A DNA stretch of 64,000 nt from CAZRCZ01 sp964598765 (GCA_964598765.1 CAZRCZ010000009.1:98824-162823); one strand, 5' to 3'; positions 24,990 through 34,742 are shown, counted from the first letter of the stretch. The notes: generated by a model not told the origin, from the sequence alone. Numbers and translations: made by a program.

Positions 24990-26561
24990 ATGCGACACGT
25001 TGCAATCTTGATTTGGGCCGGTTTGATTCTTGTCCCAGCGCAAAATGGCGCGCGGGCCGGGAATCAAACCTCATCCGCGTCAAAATCGTCGTTGAGCGAC
25101 GACGAACTGGGCCATCTTGTCAACATCGTCCGTCTCGCCGATCAAGACCTCGACGATTGGTCCGGTTGGGAGGCGCGGGATCAGGAGGGGATGGAGGCGT
25201 ATCGCTATCAGATCGCGTTCTCGGCTTACGCCCTCGCGCTTCAACAATACAATTGCGTCCCGGCGTGGCGCGAGGTTCACAAGGCCGCGCTGGATCGTCT
25301 GCTGACGCGCATGATTCAAAAACCGGTCTGGGAATTTTGGGCCGAGGTCAGCAAGACGCGCAAAGACTACGATCCCGATTGGGAAGGCCCGAAACCGAGC
25401 AAGCATGATCCCGTCGGCGAGAAGAACATCATGTATAGCGGTCACATCGTCCACATGGCCGCGCTTTACGAAATGTTTTACCGCGACGACAAGTGGTCGC
25501 GTCCGGGGGCGATGACGTTCCGCTGGAGCGCGGAGGAAAGTTATCCCTACGACCTGCAAAAACTTCTCGGCGTCATTCACGTCGAGATGCTCTCGCCGCG
25601 CGCCAAAGGGGGCGCGTGCATCGCCGGAGTCGAGTGCGAACCCAACCTGATTTTTCCCGAATGTAATCAGCATCCGCTCCTCGCGTTTCAACTGAACGAC
25701 CACAACCACGGGACGCATCTTTACGCCGACGCCAAGCGGCATTTGGGAGATTTCTTCGATTGCACGGTGATGTTCGATCCCGAAACCAAAAACGTCGCCA
25801 ATTGCTGGCGCGTGAAGCAGGCCAAGATGGTCCGGCTGACCGGGATGCCGAGCGCCTCGGCGGACGGATGGACCGGAGCGTTCATGCACTCGTGGCAACC
25901 GGAGACGATTCAAACCGCCTACGAAAAACAACGCGACCGCGACATTCGGCGCGATCCTGCGGGCGAACTCCGCATCTCCTTCGATCCGGCGTTCGAGTTG
26001 GGGTTGGGGTTTTTCGCGCTTCTCGCCACGGAACTCGGCGACGTGAAAACCGCGCGGGAACTTTACGACTACGCGGAACGGCATTACAAACCGATCCGCG
26101 ACAAGGGAACATTGCATTACACCCCCAATCCCAAAGCGGCCAAGGATAAGGTCAGCAACACGAGCGACAAAGTGATCGCGATGGCGCGGTCCAATCGCCC
26201 GAATGGAATTTTGAATTTGCACGAGCGCCCTTGGTCCGACGCGGAATTCGCTTACCCGTTGGTGGAAGGGATTGATTTTCCCCGTGTGCTGGTCCGCGAG
26301 GCGCGGTGGGACGCCGACCGCCGGACGCTCGTCGTCGAACTCGCTCCCGGCTATAACGTCCCCGATCAAACTTCCTTCCGCATTCAGGGAATCAAGTCGG
26401 GCGAGCGATGGACCCTCTCGCGCGACGGAAAACCGGTCGGCGCGCTCGGTCCCGACAATACCGCCAGCGGCGCGATCGGCAAAAGCTCCGACACGGACGC
26501 AATTCAAATTTCGCTTCCCCTGTCTTCACGTTGCCGGCTCGAACTTCAGCGGTTGGAATAA
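24990..26561 (+). CDS. Linalool dehydratase/isomerase-family protein, predicted exported
   Basis: 523 residues. A signal peptide (ILIWAGLILVPAQNGARA) is followed by the (alpha/alpha)6-type Ldi domain: RYQIAFSAYALALQ, KDYDPDWEGPKPSKHDPVGE, NIMYSGHIVHMAALYEMFY, then GVECEPNLIFPECNQHPLL. The histidine in SGHIVHM and the two cysteines in CEPN and ECNQ correspond to active-site residues of the characterised linalool dehydratase-isomerase. A C-terminal beta domain (RTLVVELAPGYN) follows. Family assignment is fairly secure; the terpene-alcohol substrate is not established here. It stands alone. Confidence 0.82.
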   Translation: MRHVAILIWAGLILVPAQNGARAGNQTSSASKSSLSDDELGHLVNIVRLADQDLDDWSGWEARDQEGMEAYRYQIAFSAYALALQQYNCVPAWREVHKAALDRLLTRMIQKPVWEFWAEVSKTRKDYDPDWEGPKPSKHDPVGEKNIMYSGHIVHMAALYEMFYRDDKWSRPGAMTFRWSAEESYPYDLQKLLGVIHVEMLSPRAKGGACIAGVECEPNLIFPECNQHPLLAFQLNDHNHGTHLYADAKRHLGDFFDCTVMFDPETKNVANCWRVKQAKMVRLTGMPSASADGWTGAFMHSWQPETIQTAYEKQRDRDIRRDPAGELRISFDPAFELGLGFFALLATELGDVKTARELYDYAERHYKPIRDKGTLHYTPNPKAAKDKVSNTSDKVIAMARSNRPNGILNLHERPWSDAEFAYPLVEGIDFPRVLVREARWDADRRTLVVELAPGYNVPDQTSFRIQGIKSGERWTLSRDGKPVGALGPDNTASGAIGKSSDTDAIQISLPLSSRCRLELQRLE

Positions 26562-26594
26562 AGATAGTTCAAGGACACGGACGCACAAGGACCT

Positions 26595-26617
26595 GCACGG
26601 AACATAAAAATCCGTGC
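26595..26617. repeat. Intergenic stem-loop
   Basis: GCACGGA (26595-26601) pairs with TCCGTGC (26611-26617) across AACATAAAAA-type loop sequence, between the Ldi-family and rhomboid genes. The surrounding 'GGACACGGACGCACAAGG' wording resembles a degenerate dispersed repeat. There is no T tract. Confidence 0.45.
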
Positions 26618-26687
26618 CAGTCCACGTTGTTCCGTGCCCCATTCAATCGTCGTGGTCGCCGATGGGACGGCCGACTATAATGTCGCC

Positions 26688-28943
26688 ATGACCGGCGAAC
26701 TTAACGATCCTCATTCCCGCCTCCGATGCGGACTTAAATTTTTGATTTGGGCGATTGTGATCTTGTTTGTTTTGAGAGATCTCGGCGCCGGACTGACGAA
26801 TCAACCCACCGAACGATTTCATGCGAATTTTTCCAGCATTGCGAAAACTGCGGCAAATATCTTTCAGGTCGTAGCCATCGGCGCGTCCGATTTCGGAATC
26901 GCGCTTGCGTTCCTATTTCTTCTATTCCCTATCCGTGGGACTGGAATTCTTGTTATCGGCTTTGCGACCTTCGAATTTTTGTGGGGCAGGTTCATTGGTC
27001 CGATAAGGGGGGCGGGAATCGAACGCTGGCCATGGATGACGTTCTTCATTGCCTTTCGCGTCTTGTTAATCCCATTGCTCTCTCGAGGGGGAAGACTGAT
27101 ACGAGAAGCCGCGCTGGATGATCTGAATAGGGTCAGGAGCCGCGTTGCGCTCTACTTGAAATTCCTGATCGTCGTCCTTGTTTGCATGGATTTGAATCAT
27201 CTGGAGACATACACCAACGCTTTCACTTCGCTCGACAATGGCTCCCACCACCACGACTTGGCATATTGCGTCAGATGCTTGGATCGCCCCCTTTTAATCG
27301 GTCTGCTGACCACCTGTCTAGGGCTGGCGGTTCGGCTTCGCTACTTTGAGATTGCGGGATTGGGACATGCCTTGGTCGGCGCGGGGCTGTTCCTCAAAAA
27401 CCTCGTTCCCCCGACTTCTGATTATTGGTTCCGTTCCGTTTTCTTTCTCCTCATTTTCATGGCTACGATCAGCTTCTCGGTCATCGGCTGGCTACGACTC
27501 GCCAACACTATGGAGGAAAAATCCGAAGACCTTCTTACTCCCGCCGACAAGCTACGCCGAGCCATTTCTCTCCAACGACCCAAGCCAGTGATGATTTGGC
27601 TATTTCTGACGATTAACGCCGTTGTGTTCGCGCTTATGGCGCTATCAAGTCCAAATCCAAGCAACTTCGGTCACGAACTGTTGAGGAGTTGGGGGGCCGC
27701 GGACTTTGCATTGATTTTTCATGGTCAAGTCTGGCGGATGCTCACGGCAAACTTCATTCATCATTTTCCCGCCCATCTAGCGAATAATGTAGCGGGCTTG
27801 ATATTAGCCGGTGTTATGGCCGAGATTTTCTTCGGCAGGTTCGGCTTTGCCTTTTTTTATCTCATGAGCGGGATTTTGGGACAGATTGAAGGATCTGACT
27901 GGCTATATGACCGAATAGGATGCGGGGCTTCGCTTTCGCTGGTCGGTTTGAGCGGGGCTTGTTTGTCATTATTCATCCGTAATGCGCGCCGATTAAGGTT
28001 GACGGAATTTGCGTGCGCTTATCCGCTTTCGCTTGTCGCCTCTTGGTATATCCTGACACACCCGATTTGGATTATCTCTCAACACTACGCAGAGCATAAT
28101 TCTCATCTGATGGGGTGGCTGGTGGGTTTGATCTTCGGGTTATTTCTGTGTCCCCTGTATCGTTCCGGGAAATTCGTTGTCCGAAGGAGGCGTTGGCCAA
28201 TTGCGTTTTTTGCGTCCATTTCCTATTTCTTTGTCGCGTTCACAACCGGAATTGCCAACAACGCCGATTTTGCCATGAATATGCGCCACTACGCGAAGGC
28301 TCGAGACTTATTCTCCATACGAATTCTGCGCAATGACAAATGGGCGCCCAATTTCGACAAGCGTGCTTGGTGCGAGTTGGAATTGAAAGAGTATAACGCC
28401 GCCCGTCTGGACATAGAGGAGGCTTTGAGACTTAATCCGGACAATCCGAGCGCACTCACAACTCGCGCATCCATCCGTTACAAGCTGAAGAATTACTCGG
28501 GCGTCATTAGTGACTGCGAATCTGTTTCGAGCCACGACCCGAAATACTCTTACGCTTACTTGCTCCGAGGTTTGGCGGTGGCTAAGACGAACGATTACGA
28601 GTCGGCCATTAAGGATTTTGATCATGCGGCCGCTTTGAATTTGAGGGATTTCCACAATTCCTTCCTATGTCTTGAATCTCGCGGCGATTGCCATTGGTTT
28701 CTCGGCAACCATTGGAAGGGTCTCTCCGATTACCTTCAAGCCCTTCAAATGTGTAGGGAGAAGGAAAAGAAGGAACTTCAATCCCGGAAAACTGCGAGAG
28801 TCTCCCATGGGACGAAGCGAAAGCAGACGGCGACCACAAATCCTTCGGGGATTGGGGAGTCAGACCAAAAGAAATTGCTCGGCAAGGTGTGCGCGAAAAT
28901 TTCAGAGATGGCTTGGCGCGCGAGCATGGGAAACGCGGATTAA
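26688..28943 (+). CDS. Rhomboid-family intramembrane protease with C-terminal TPR domain
   Basis: 751 residues from the ATG at 26688; a GTG at 26634 in frame is possible. The first 300 residues hold about seven extra membrane helices. The rhomboid core follows: HGQVWRMLTANFIHHFPAHL, LANNVAGLILAGVMAEIFFG, the catalytic serine in LVGLSGACLSLF (GxSG), and the partner histidine in NSHLMGWLVGLIFG. The last 220 residues form TPR-like repeats (YNAARLDIEEALRLNPDN, YESAIKDFDHAAALN) and a charged tail. Catalytic residues appear intact. The architecture of a long N-terminal membrane domain, rhomboid and TPR is unusual. Base composition is less GC-rich than neighbours. Confidence 0.82.
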   Translation: MTGELNDPHSRLRCGLKFLIWAIVILFVLRDLGAGLTNQPTERFHANFSSIAKTAANIFQVVAIGASDFGIALAFLFLLFPIRGTGILVIGFATFEFLWGRFIGPIRGAGIERWPWMTFFIAFRVLLIPLLSRGGRLIREAALDDLNRVRSRVALYLKFLIVVLVCMDLNHLETYTNAFTSLDNGSHHHDLAYCVRCLDRPLLIGLLTTCLGLAVRLRYFEIAGLGHALVGAGLFLKNLVPPTSDYWFRSVFFLLIFMATISFSVIGWLRLANTMEEKSEDLLTPADKLRRAISLQRPKPVMIWLFLTINAVVFALMALSSPNPSNFGHELLRSWGAADFALIFHGQVWRMLTANFIHHFPAHLANNVAGLILAGVMAEIFFGRFGFAFFYLMSGILGQIEGSDWLYDRIGCGASLSLVGLSGACLSLFIRNARRLRLTEFACAYPLSLVASWYILTHPIWIISQHYAEHNSHLMGWLVGLIFGLFLCPLYRSGKFVVRRRRWPIAFFASISYFFVAFTTGIANNADFAMNMRHYAKARDLFSIRILRNDKWAPNFDKRAWCELELKEYNAARLDIEEALRLNPDNPSALTTRASIRYKLKNYSGVISDCESVSSHDPKYSYAYLLRGLAVAKTNDYESAIKDFDHAAALNLRDFHNSFLCLESRGDCHWFLGNHWKGLSDYLQALQMCREKEKKELQSRKTARVSHGTKRKQTATTNPSGIGESDQKKLLGKVCAKISEMAWRASMGNAD

Positions 28944-29218
28944 AGGGAGCGAAGATTTTGGAGTAGCGAGAAAGACCGAGATGAGGACGCGGATTGCACG
29001 GAAAAAGACGGATTAGAAAACATCCATGATTGTCCGTGTCCGTCCGTGTTCATCCTTGTCCGACTTCCATCCGATTTCAAATTGACATCACTCCCGTCGT
29101 GGGCAAAAATTTTGGCGTCGTCCGGATGAATTGAATCCGCGGCCTATGCGGAGGCTCAAGCCGCCTCCCCATGCCCCGCTCGGCGGGGTGTTTCGGTTCC
29201 CGAATTTCGCAAGCCTTC

Positions 29219-30340
29219 ATGCCCCCGATCCCTTTGGCTCCCCACTCCACGGAGACGGCGCTTTTCCATTGGCCGGGCGTCATCGAGCATTACCGCAAAT
29301 GGCTTCCGGTCACGGGGCGGACGCCCGTCATCACGCTCAACGAGGGAAACACGCCGCTGATCGCCGCGCCGCGTCTGGCGGAACGGCTCGGCGTCAAGAA
29401 TGCGAAAGTCTGGCTGAAGTTCGAGGGAGCCAACCCGACCGGCTCCTTCAAGGATCGCGGCATGACGATGGCGATCAGCAAGGCGGTCGAGCGCGGAAGC
29501 CGCGCGGTGATCTGCGCCTCGACGGGCAACACGTCGGCCTCGGCGGCGGCGTATTCGCGCCGGGCCGGGCTTCAATGCGTCGTGCTCATTCCAGAAGGGA
29601 ACATTGCGCTCGGCAAACTCTCGCAGGCGCTCATGCATCAGGCGACGGTGCTGGCGGTGCAGGGGAATTTCGACGACGCGCTCAAGCTCGTTCTCAAAAT
29701 CGGCGAGGAGCATCCCATTGAGATCGTCAATTCGCTCAATCCCTATCGCATCGAAGGTCAAAAGAGCGGCGCGTTTGAAATTTGCGATCAGCTCGGCCAC
29801 GCGCCGACGCATCATTGCATTCCCGTCGGCAACGCGGGGAACATCACCGCTTATTGGAAAGGCTACAAGGAGTATTGCGAGGCGGGGATGATCGAGGGCA
29901 AACCGAAGATGATCGGCTTTCAGGCCGCCGGAGCCGCGCCGATTGTCTTGGGGCATCCGGTCGAGCATCCCGAGACGTTCGCCACGGCGATTCGGATCGG
30001 CAATCCGGTTTCATGGAAGCAGGCCGAAGCGGCGCGCGACGAATCGGGCGGGACGATTGAGGCGGTCACCGACGAGGAAATCGCCGACGCTTATCGGATG
30101 ATCGCGGGAGAGGAAGGGGTGCTTTGCGAACCGGCGTCGGCGGCGTCGGTCGCGGGAATGTTGAAAAAGGCCAAGGCGGGATACTTCAAAAGGGAAGCAA
30201 AGAAAATCGGGCGGATCGAGATCGTTTGCATTTTGACGGGGCATGGACTCAAGGACCCCAACAATGCAATCAAACATTCGCCGCCTCCCATCGTCGTTCC
30301 GGCGGAGATGGGCGCGCTAATGGAGCACATTCATCTCTGA
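29219..30340 (+). CDS. thrC: Threonine synthase (short form)
   Basis: 373 residues from the ATG at 29219. It is the compact bacterial form without a zinc ribbon: NEGNTPLIAAPRLAERLG, GANPTGSFKDRGMTMAISKA with the PLP lysine, CASTGNTSASAAAYSRRAG, PVGNAGNITAYWKGY with the phosphate-binding loop, and EPASAASVAGM. It converts O-phosphohomoserine to threonine in the cytoplasm. Upstream is 275 bases of repeat-like, gene-free DNA. The second, zinc-ribbon paralogue at 17535-18827 sits in a sulfur operon, so this copy is the better candidate for threonine synthesis. Confidence 0.93.
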   Translation: MPPIPLAPHSTETALFHWPGVIEHYRKWLPVTGRTPVITLNEGNTPLIAAPRLAERLGVKNAKVWLKFEGANPTGSFKDRGMTMAISKAVERGSRAVICASTGNTSASAAAYSRRAGLQCVVLIPEGNIALGKLSQALMHQATVLAVQGNFDDALKLVLKIGEEHPIEIVNSLNPYRIEGQKSGAFEICDQLGHAPTHHCIPVGNAGNITAYWKGYKEYCEAGMIEGKPKMIGFQAAGAAPIVLGHPVEHPETFATAIRIGNPVSWKQAEAARDESGGTIEAVTDEEIADAYRMIAGEEGVLCEPASAASVAGMLKKAKAGYFKREAKKIGRIEIVCILTGHGLKDPNNAIKHSPPPIVVPAEMGALMEHIHL

Positions 30341-30446
30341 GTCAAAAAATGTGGGAGCGGAGAAAACGTTGGGTTGCATGGACCTTCGGAAGAAAATAGA
30401 ATGATTTATTGCCTGTTCGGCTTGAATTGACACGGAAAGAAGATTC

Positions 30447-32948
30447 GTGAGCACCAACCTCATCGGAAAACGGATTGACGGCTACGAGATTATTCGCATC
30501 CTCGGACGCGGCGGGATGGGAGTCGTTTACAAGGCGCACGAAATGACCCTGCAACGGGTCGTCGCCTTGAAAGTCCTTCCGACCCATCTGGCGGAAAACA
30601 AGGAATTCATCACGCGGTTCTACCGCGAGGCGCGCGCCGCCGCCCAGCTGAATCATCCCAACGTCGTCACGATCCATCGCGTCGGAAGCGACGACGGCTA
30701 TCATTACATCGCGATGGAGTATCTCAAGGGGCGCGAGTTGACCGAGGTCATCAAGGAGAAAAAATTCCTCGACGTTCCGACGGCCTTGGAAATCACGCGC
30801 CAAGTGGCCGGCGCGCTGGCCGCCGCCCACGAATTGAAAATTCTTCACCGCGACATCAAGCCGCAGAACATCATGCTGGACGACACGGGGCGCGTCAAAG
30901 TCATGGATTTCGGCATCGCGAAGATCGCCAATCCGGAGGGGGACACGCATGCTCTCACCATGACGGGGCAATTGATCGGCACCCCCGCTTATATGTCCCC
31001 CGAACAATGCAAGGGGGCGCCGTCGGATCATCGCTCCGACATTTATTCTCTCGGCGTCGTGCTCTATCAAATGCTCACCGGGCGCGTTCCTTACACCGGC
31101 GAGACGCCGCTTGCGGTCATCCGCAAGATTGTCGAAGACCCCGTTCCCGCCGTCTATGGGTTCAATCAGGAAGTTCCCGACGCCGCCGTAAAAATTCTCC
31201 ACAAGGCGCTGGCAAAAGACCCCGAACAACGCTACGCCTCGGCTTCGGATTTGGAGAGCGACATTCGGAAGTTTCTCGCCGCGCAGGGAGTGAAGGCCGA
31301 CGTTTCCACCGAAATGCCGACAATCATCAAAATGACGGCCCCCTCGGCGACAACCGAGGCGGTTGCCACGCGGGCGATGCAAGTGCCCGAGTTGAAGAGG
31401 AAATCCAAAATACCCGTGATTTTTCTCGCGGGGTCGGTTGTCCTTGCGCTTGCGGTCGTCGGAGGGGTCACGTTCCTCAAAAAGAAGAATCAAGCGGGAA
31501 CGGAAGAGAAGGGAACGAAAGAAAATGGTCCCGCGGCGGTCGCCATGCAAACACCCGCGGAGAAACAGATCGCGCAACTTGCGCCCGGCGCCGCGGCGGT
31601 TCCGGCTATTCAAACTCCGGCGACCTCCACCTTGCCCGCGCCGACGCCGGCTCCCCCCGAGGCGACACCCGTTCCGCCGACTCCCGTGCCGCCGACTCCC
31701 ACTCCTCGCCCGAATCAAAAGCCTGTTCCTGATCTTGCCCTTTCTTCAGCCAAAATTTATTCTGACGAGACGATCACCTTTTCTTTTTCGGCGACCGATC
31801 CCGACGAGGACGCGCTGGAGCTTGCCTACCGGATTGACGGCAAAAATTGGTTCAACGTCGCGCAGAACAATTTGACCCAATCGGGCTTCGCCGCCGGCGA
31901 GCATCAAATCGAACTTCGCGCCCGCGACACGCACAACGATGAAGCCATCGTTAAAAAGACGTTTTTTGTGAATCCGCGTCCGACCGCGACCAAGGCTCCC
32001 ATGATCCCGACGTTGCCTCCCGCTCCGGCTCCCGCCCCCAAAACCAAGCCGGTTATCGCGGCCAATCCGGAACTCAAAAGCCTGAAGGGCCACGGCAACA
32101 ACGTCATGTGCGTCGCATTTTCGCCCGATGGAGGCAAAGTGATTTCCGGCGGGATGGATAAATCGGCCATTGTTTGGGACGTGACGGGGGGCAAGCAACT
32201 TTTCGCCATCAGCGGCCACACCGACTACATTTTGAGCGCGGCGTTCTCGCCCGATGGCAAATTCATTCTCACCGGAAGCCAAGATCACACGGCGCGATTG
32301 TGGGACGCGGCGACCGGCGCGGAGGTCCACCGCTTCGAGCGGCATCCCGAAGCGGTGATCAGCGTCGCGTTCACGCCGGACGGGAAATACGCCCTTACGG
32401 CAAGCAACGACGGCGCGGTTTCGATGTGGGAGACGGCCACGACGAGCGAGATCAAGCAGTTTCAGATGGGGAAGGTCAATTGCGTCGCCTTCAGCGCCGA
32501 TGGGCGACAGGCGCTTTCCGGGAGCGCCGACCGCGACGTCAAACTTTGGGACGTTCCCAACGGCACGCAGACTTCCGTGCTCAAGGGACACACCCGCGCC
32601 GTGTTGGCGGTGGCGTTTTCGCATGACGCCAAACTCGCCGCGTCGGGCGGTCAGGACAAACGCATCATTCTTTGGGACGTGGCGGGCGCGCGTGAAATTC
32701 GGCGGATGGAAAAAGAGGGGGACATGGAAGTCGTTCACGCCGTCGCGTTTTCGCCGGACGGGCGGACGCTCATTTCAGGGGGCAAGGATCAATTGGTTCG
32801 CGTTTGGGACGCCGAAACCGGCTCGCAGATTGACGCCTTCCGCAACCACACCGGCTCAGTCCTGACCGTGGCTTTCTCTCCGGATTCCCACAAGGCGGTC
32901 TCCGGAAGCTCGGATCAACTGGTCCGCGTCTGGGGCCTCGGCGAATAA
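30447..32948 (+). CDS. Transmembrane Ser/Thr protein kinase with WD40 beta-propeller
   Basis: 833 residues from a GTG at 30447. The PknB-type kinase domain covers residues 1-275: GRGGMGVVYKA, VALKVLP, LHRDIKPQNIML, MDFGIAK, GTPAYMSPEQ. A membrane helix (IPVIFLAGSVVLALAVVGGV) near 325 is followed by an Ala/Pro-rich linker and a beta-sandwich-like segment (ALSSAKIYSDETITFSFSAT). Seven WD40 repeats run from about 545 to the end (VAFSPDGGKVISGGMDKS, then GHTDYILSAAFSPDGKF). The propeller would lie outside the membrane as a sensor or scaffold; that is inferred from topology. Confidence 0.93.
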   Translation: MSTNLIGKRIDGYEIIRILGRGGMGVVYKAHEMTLQRVVALKVLPTHLAENKEFITRFYREARAAAQLNHPNVVTIHRVGSDDGYHYIAMEYLKGRELTEVIKEKKFLDVPTALEITRQVAGALAAAHELKILHRDIKPQNIMLDDTGRVKVMDFGIAKIANPEGDTHALTMTGQLIGTPAYMSPEQCKGAPSDHRSDIYSLGVVLYQMLTGRVPYTGETPLAVIRKIVEDPVPAVYGFNQEVPDAAVKILHKALAKDPEQRYASASDLESDIRKFLAAQGVKADVSTEMPTIIKMTAPSATTEAVATRAMQVPELKRKSKIPVIFLAGSVVLALAVVGGVTFLKKKNQAGTEEKGTKENGPAAVAMQTPAEKQIAQLAPGAAAVPAIQTPATSTLPAPTPAPPEATPVPPTPVPPTPTPRPNQKPVPDLALSSAKIYSDETITFSFSATDPDEDALELAYRIDGKNWFNVAQNNLTQSGFAAGEHQIELRARDTHNDEAIVKKTFFVNPRPTATKAPMIPTLPPAPAPAPKTKPVIAANPELKSLKGHGNNVMCVAFSPDGGKVISGGMDKSAIVWDVTGGKQLFAISGHTDYILSAAFSPDGKFILTGSQDHTARLWDAATGAEVHRFERHPEAVISVAFTPDGKYALTASNDGAVSMWETATTSEIKQFQMGKVNCVAFSADGRQALSGSADRDVKLWDVPNGTQTSVLKGHTRAVLAVAFSHDAKLAASGGQDKRIILWDVAGAREIRRMEKEGDMEVVHAVAFSPDGRTLISGGKDQLVRVWDAETGSQIDAFRNHTGSVLTVAFSPDSHKAVSGSSDQLVRVWGLGE

Positions 32949-33012
32949 ATTCCTTATTTCTTGCTCTTACTCGATTCGATTCGCGTCCTTTGTGTTTTCG
33001 CGGGCCGAAATT

Positions 33013-33717
33013 CTACATCTCCAAGAGTGTCTTGGTCACTTCATTCGCCAATCGCGTTTGCGCCTGACGCAACGCCTGAAGTCCGGCGGCGCTTGCGTCG
33101 GATTGGCTCTCCTCGATCGTGACCTCAATTGTGTTGTGCTTCAATTCCTGATTCGTTTCCGCGTCCACGAGCGTGTAGTTCAGCTTGCACTTCCCCTTCG
33201 GCGTTCCCGGCTTCTTCGTGTAATCCACCGCGAAGAGGAATTCATATTCCGTGATGTCCTCCGAGGCGGAAAAGGCTTCGATTTCCCCCTTGAGAATGAC
33301 CCCTTTGCCTCCGGTCGGGGCGGTGTTGTCCTCGGTCGTCGCGGCCTCGAAGAAATTGCTGGCCTTGAGGCAATCCTTAATTCCTCCCGAAATTGCCGTT
33401 GCGACGGAATCGCTTCCCTTCCCTTCGCTCCACGTTGAGTCGCCGGAAACGGCCGTTCCGATCTGCCAGTTATAGACGATGAGCAACCATTTGGAGGGTT
33501 TGAATCCCTTTCGCTCCTCGACGGGACGCTTATCCGTGAATTTCGCGACGCGAATCAACTTCGCTTTGGGTTTCTCGAATTGAACCAAATTCTCCTGCGC
33601 GGCATAGGAAATCGCCCTCGGTTGCATCTTGATGGAACCGGACGTAATCATGTCGCATCCGGCCATGGCCAGACAAACTAGGCTCAACGTCGTTGCCGTC
33701 ATCAATCCCGATTTCAT
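33013..33717 (-). CDS. Predicted lipoprotein of unknown function
   Basis: 234 residues from the ATG at 33717 (MKSGLMTATTLSLVCLAMAGC). The lipobox LAMAGC predicts lipidation at Cys. The mature part contains VQFEKPKAKLIRVAKFTDKR and GGIKDCLKASNFFEAAT, a pattern seen in lipoproteins that resemble YajG/CsgG-like folds, but I would not name the family. Upstream residues of the open frame (from 33813) are not conserved-looking. It converges on the kinase gene. Confidence 0.75.
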   Translation of the reverse strand: MKSGLMTATTLSLVCLAMAGCDMITSGSIKMQPRAISYAAQENLVQFEKPKAKLIRVAKFTDKRPVEERKGFKPSKWLLIVYNWQIGTAVSGDSTWSEGKGSDSVATAISGGIKDCLKASNFFEAATTEDNTAPTGGKGVILKGEIEAFSASEDITEYEFLFAVDYTKKPGTPKGKCKLNYTLVDAETNQELKHNTIEVTIEESQSDASAAGLQALRQAQTRLANEVTKTLLEM

Positions 33718-33882
33718 GGTTGGTTTCCTCCCGTGTTTTGCGTCCCGAATTTGGCGCTCCGCGCTCCCTTGTCGGACGGGGTTAGCCTGCCTTAATCGCT
33801 TGCCGCCTGTCAATCGCTACGGAGGGATCATCTTGCCTGACTCACAGTCTTCGGTATTGGAAAAGATGGCGAAGAAAACTCT

Positions 33883-34031
33883 CATTAACCCCGCGATTGA
33901 TCGCGGGGAGCCGAGAAACCCCTCGTACGGATTCCAACCGTTTCAACGGTTATGGATGGATGGAAACCGTTAAAACGGTTCGGATAATCGCGCCCTTGGC
34001 CTGTCCCCCGCGATGAATCGCGGGGTTAATG
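33883..34031. repeat. 149-base palindromic element (MITE-like) between lipoprotein and coaD genes
   Basis: The ends are inverted: CATTAACCCCGCGATTGATC (from 33883) and the reverse complement of CGATGAATCGCGGGGTTAAT (to 34030). Each end is itself palindromic (CCCCGCGATTGATCGCGGGG). The interior holds AACCGTTTCAACGGTT and AACCGTTAAAACGGTT. The nested symmetry suggests a non-autonomous mobile element or REP-type structure. It carries no open frame of note. Confidence 0.75.
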
Positions 34032-34146
34032 AAAGCCAAGATATCGGTCACGGAATCAAAATGCGCTCATCTTCGGGGTTGCGCAAACCGGCGCGAGTCC
34101 GCAAAATGGCGTCGCTCGGCAATCCCCGATTGCCCCCGACAACCCA

Positions 34147-34656
34147 ATGACCAAGAACTCCATCATCGCCCTTTACCCCGGAACCTTCGACGCGCTGACG
34201 TTCGGCCATTTGGACATCATCAAGCGCGGCGCGAAAATTTTCGACCGCCTGATCGTCGCCGTCGCGTGCAATGAAGGGAAGCAACCGATTTTCACGGCGG
34301 AGGAGCGTTTGGAGGCGCTCCGCGCCGAAACGCGAGGCATGGAGAACGTGGAGATCGCGCAGTTCTCAGGCTTGACCGTCGAATACGCCCGAAAGATCGG
34401 CGCGCGGGTGATTATTCGCGGTCTGCGCGTCGCTTCGGATTTTGAATATGAACTCCAGATGGCTTTGATGAACCGCGACATGGATTCGCGGGTCGAGACC
34501 CTTTTTCTCGCGCCTTCGGCGCAAACCCTGTTCGTCAGTTCGTCGCTGGTGAAGGAAATCCTTCTTCAGGGAGGAGACATCGGGAAATTCGTTCCGCCCG
34601 CGACGGAACGGATGTTGAGGACGAAATACGGGGTTACGGGGCGGGGAAAAAAATAA
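34147..34656 (+). CDS. coaD: Pantetheine-phosphate adenylyltransferase
   Basis: 169 residues. ALYPGTFDALTFGHLDIIKR contains the TxxH nucleotidyltransferase motif, and RGLRVASDFEYELQMALMN and FLAPSAQTLFVSSSLVKEI match the family. It makes dephospho-CoA from phosphopantetheine and ATP. It stands alone between the palindromic element and a hairpin shared with the converging gene. Confidence 0.97.
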   Translation: MTKNSIIALYPGTFDALTFGHLDIIKRGAKIFDRLIVAVACNEGKQPIFTAEERLEALRAETRGMENVEIAQFSGLTVEYARKIGARVIIRGLRVASDFEYELQMALMNRDMDSRVETLFLAPSAQTLFVSSSLVKEILLQGGDIGKFVPPATERMLRTKYGVTGRGKK

Positions 34657-34674
34657 GGATTTGTTACTGAAAGA

Positions 34675-34723
34675 GGGAGGCGTCTTCCGTTCGTCGAAGA
34701 TCGGCGCGGAGACCGCGCCTCCC
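34675..34723. terminator. Branched hairpin between converging genes
   Basis: GGGAGGCG (34675-34682) pairs with CGCCTCCC (34716-34723), and TCTTC/GAAGA forms an inner arm. It lies between coaD (+) and the coiled-coil gene (-), where a bidirectional transcription end is expected. There is no T tract, so it may instead be a repeat element. Confidence 0.45.
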
Positions 34724-34742
34724 ATCCTAATCGAACAAATGC

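Noticed and set aside
25080..26507. 475-codon open frame on the minus strand
   Set aside because: Antisense to the Ldi-family gene with its signal peptide and conserved motifs.
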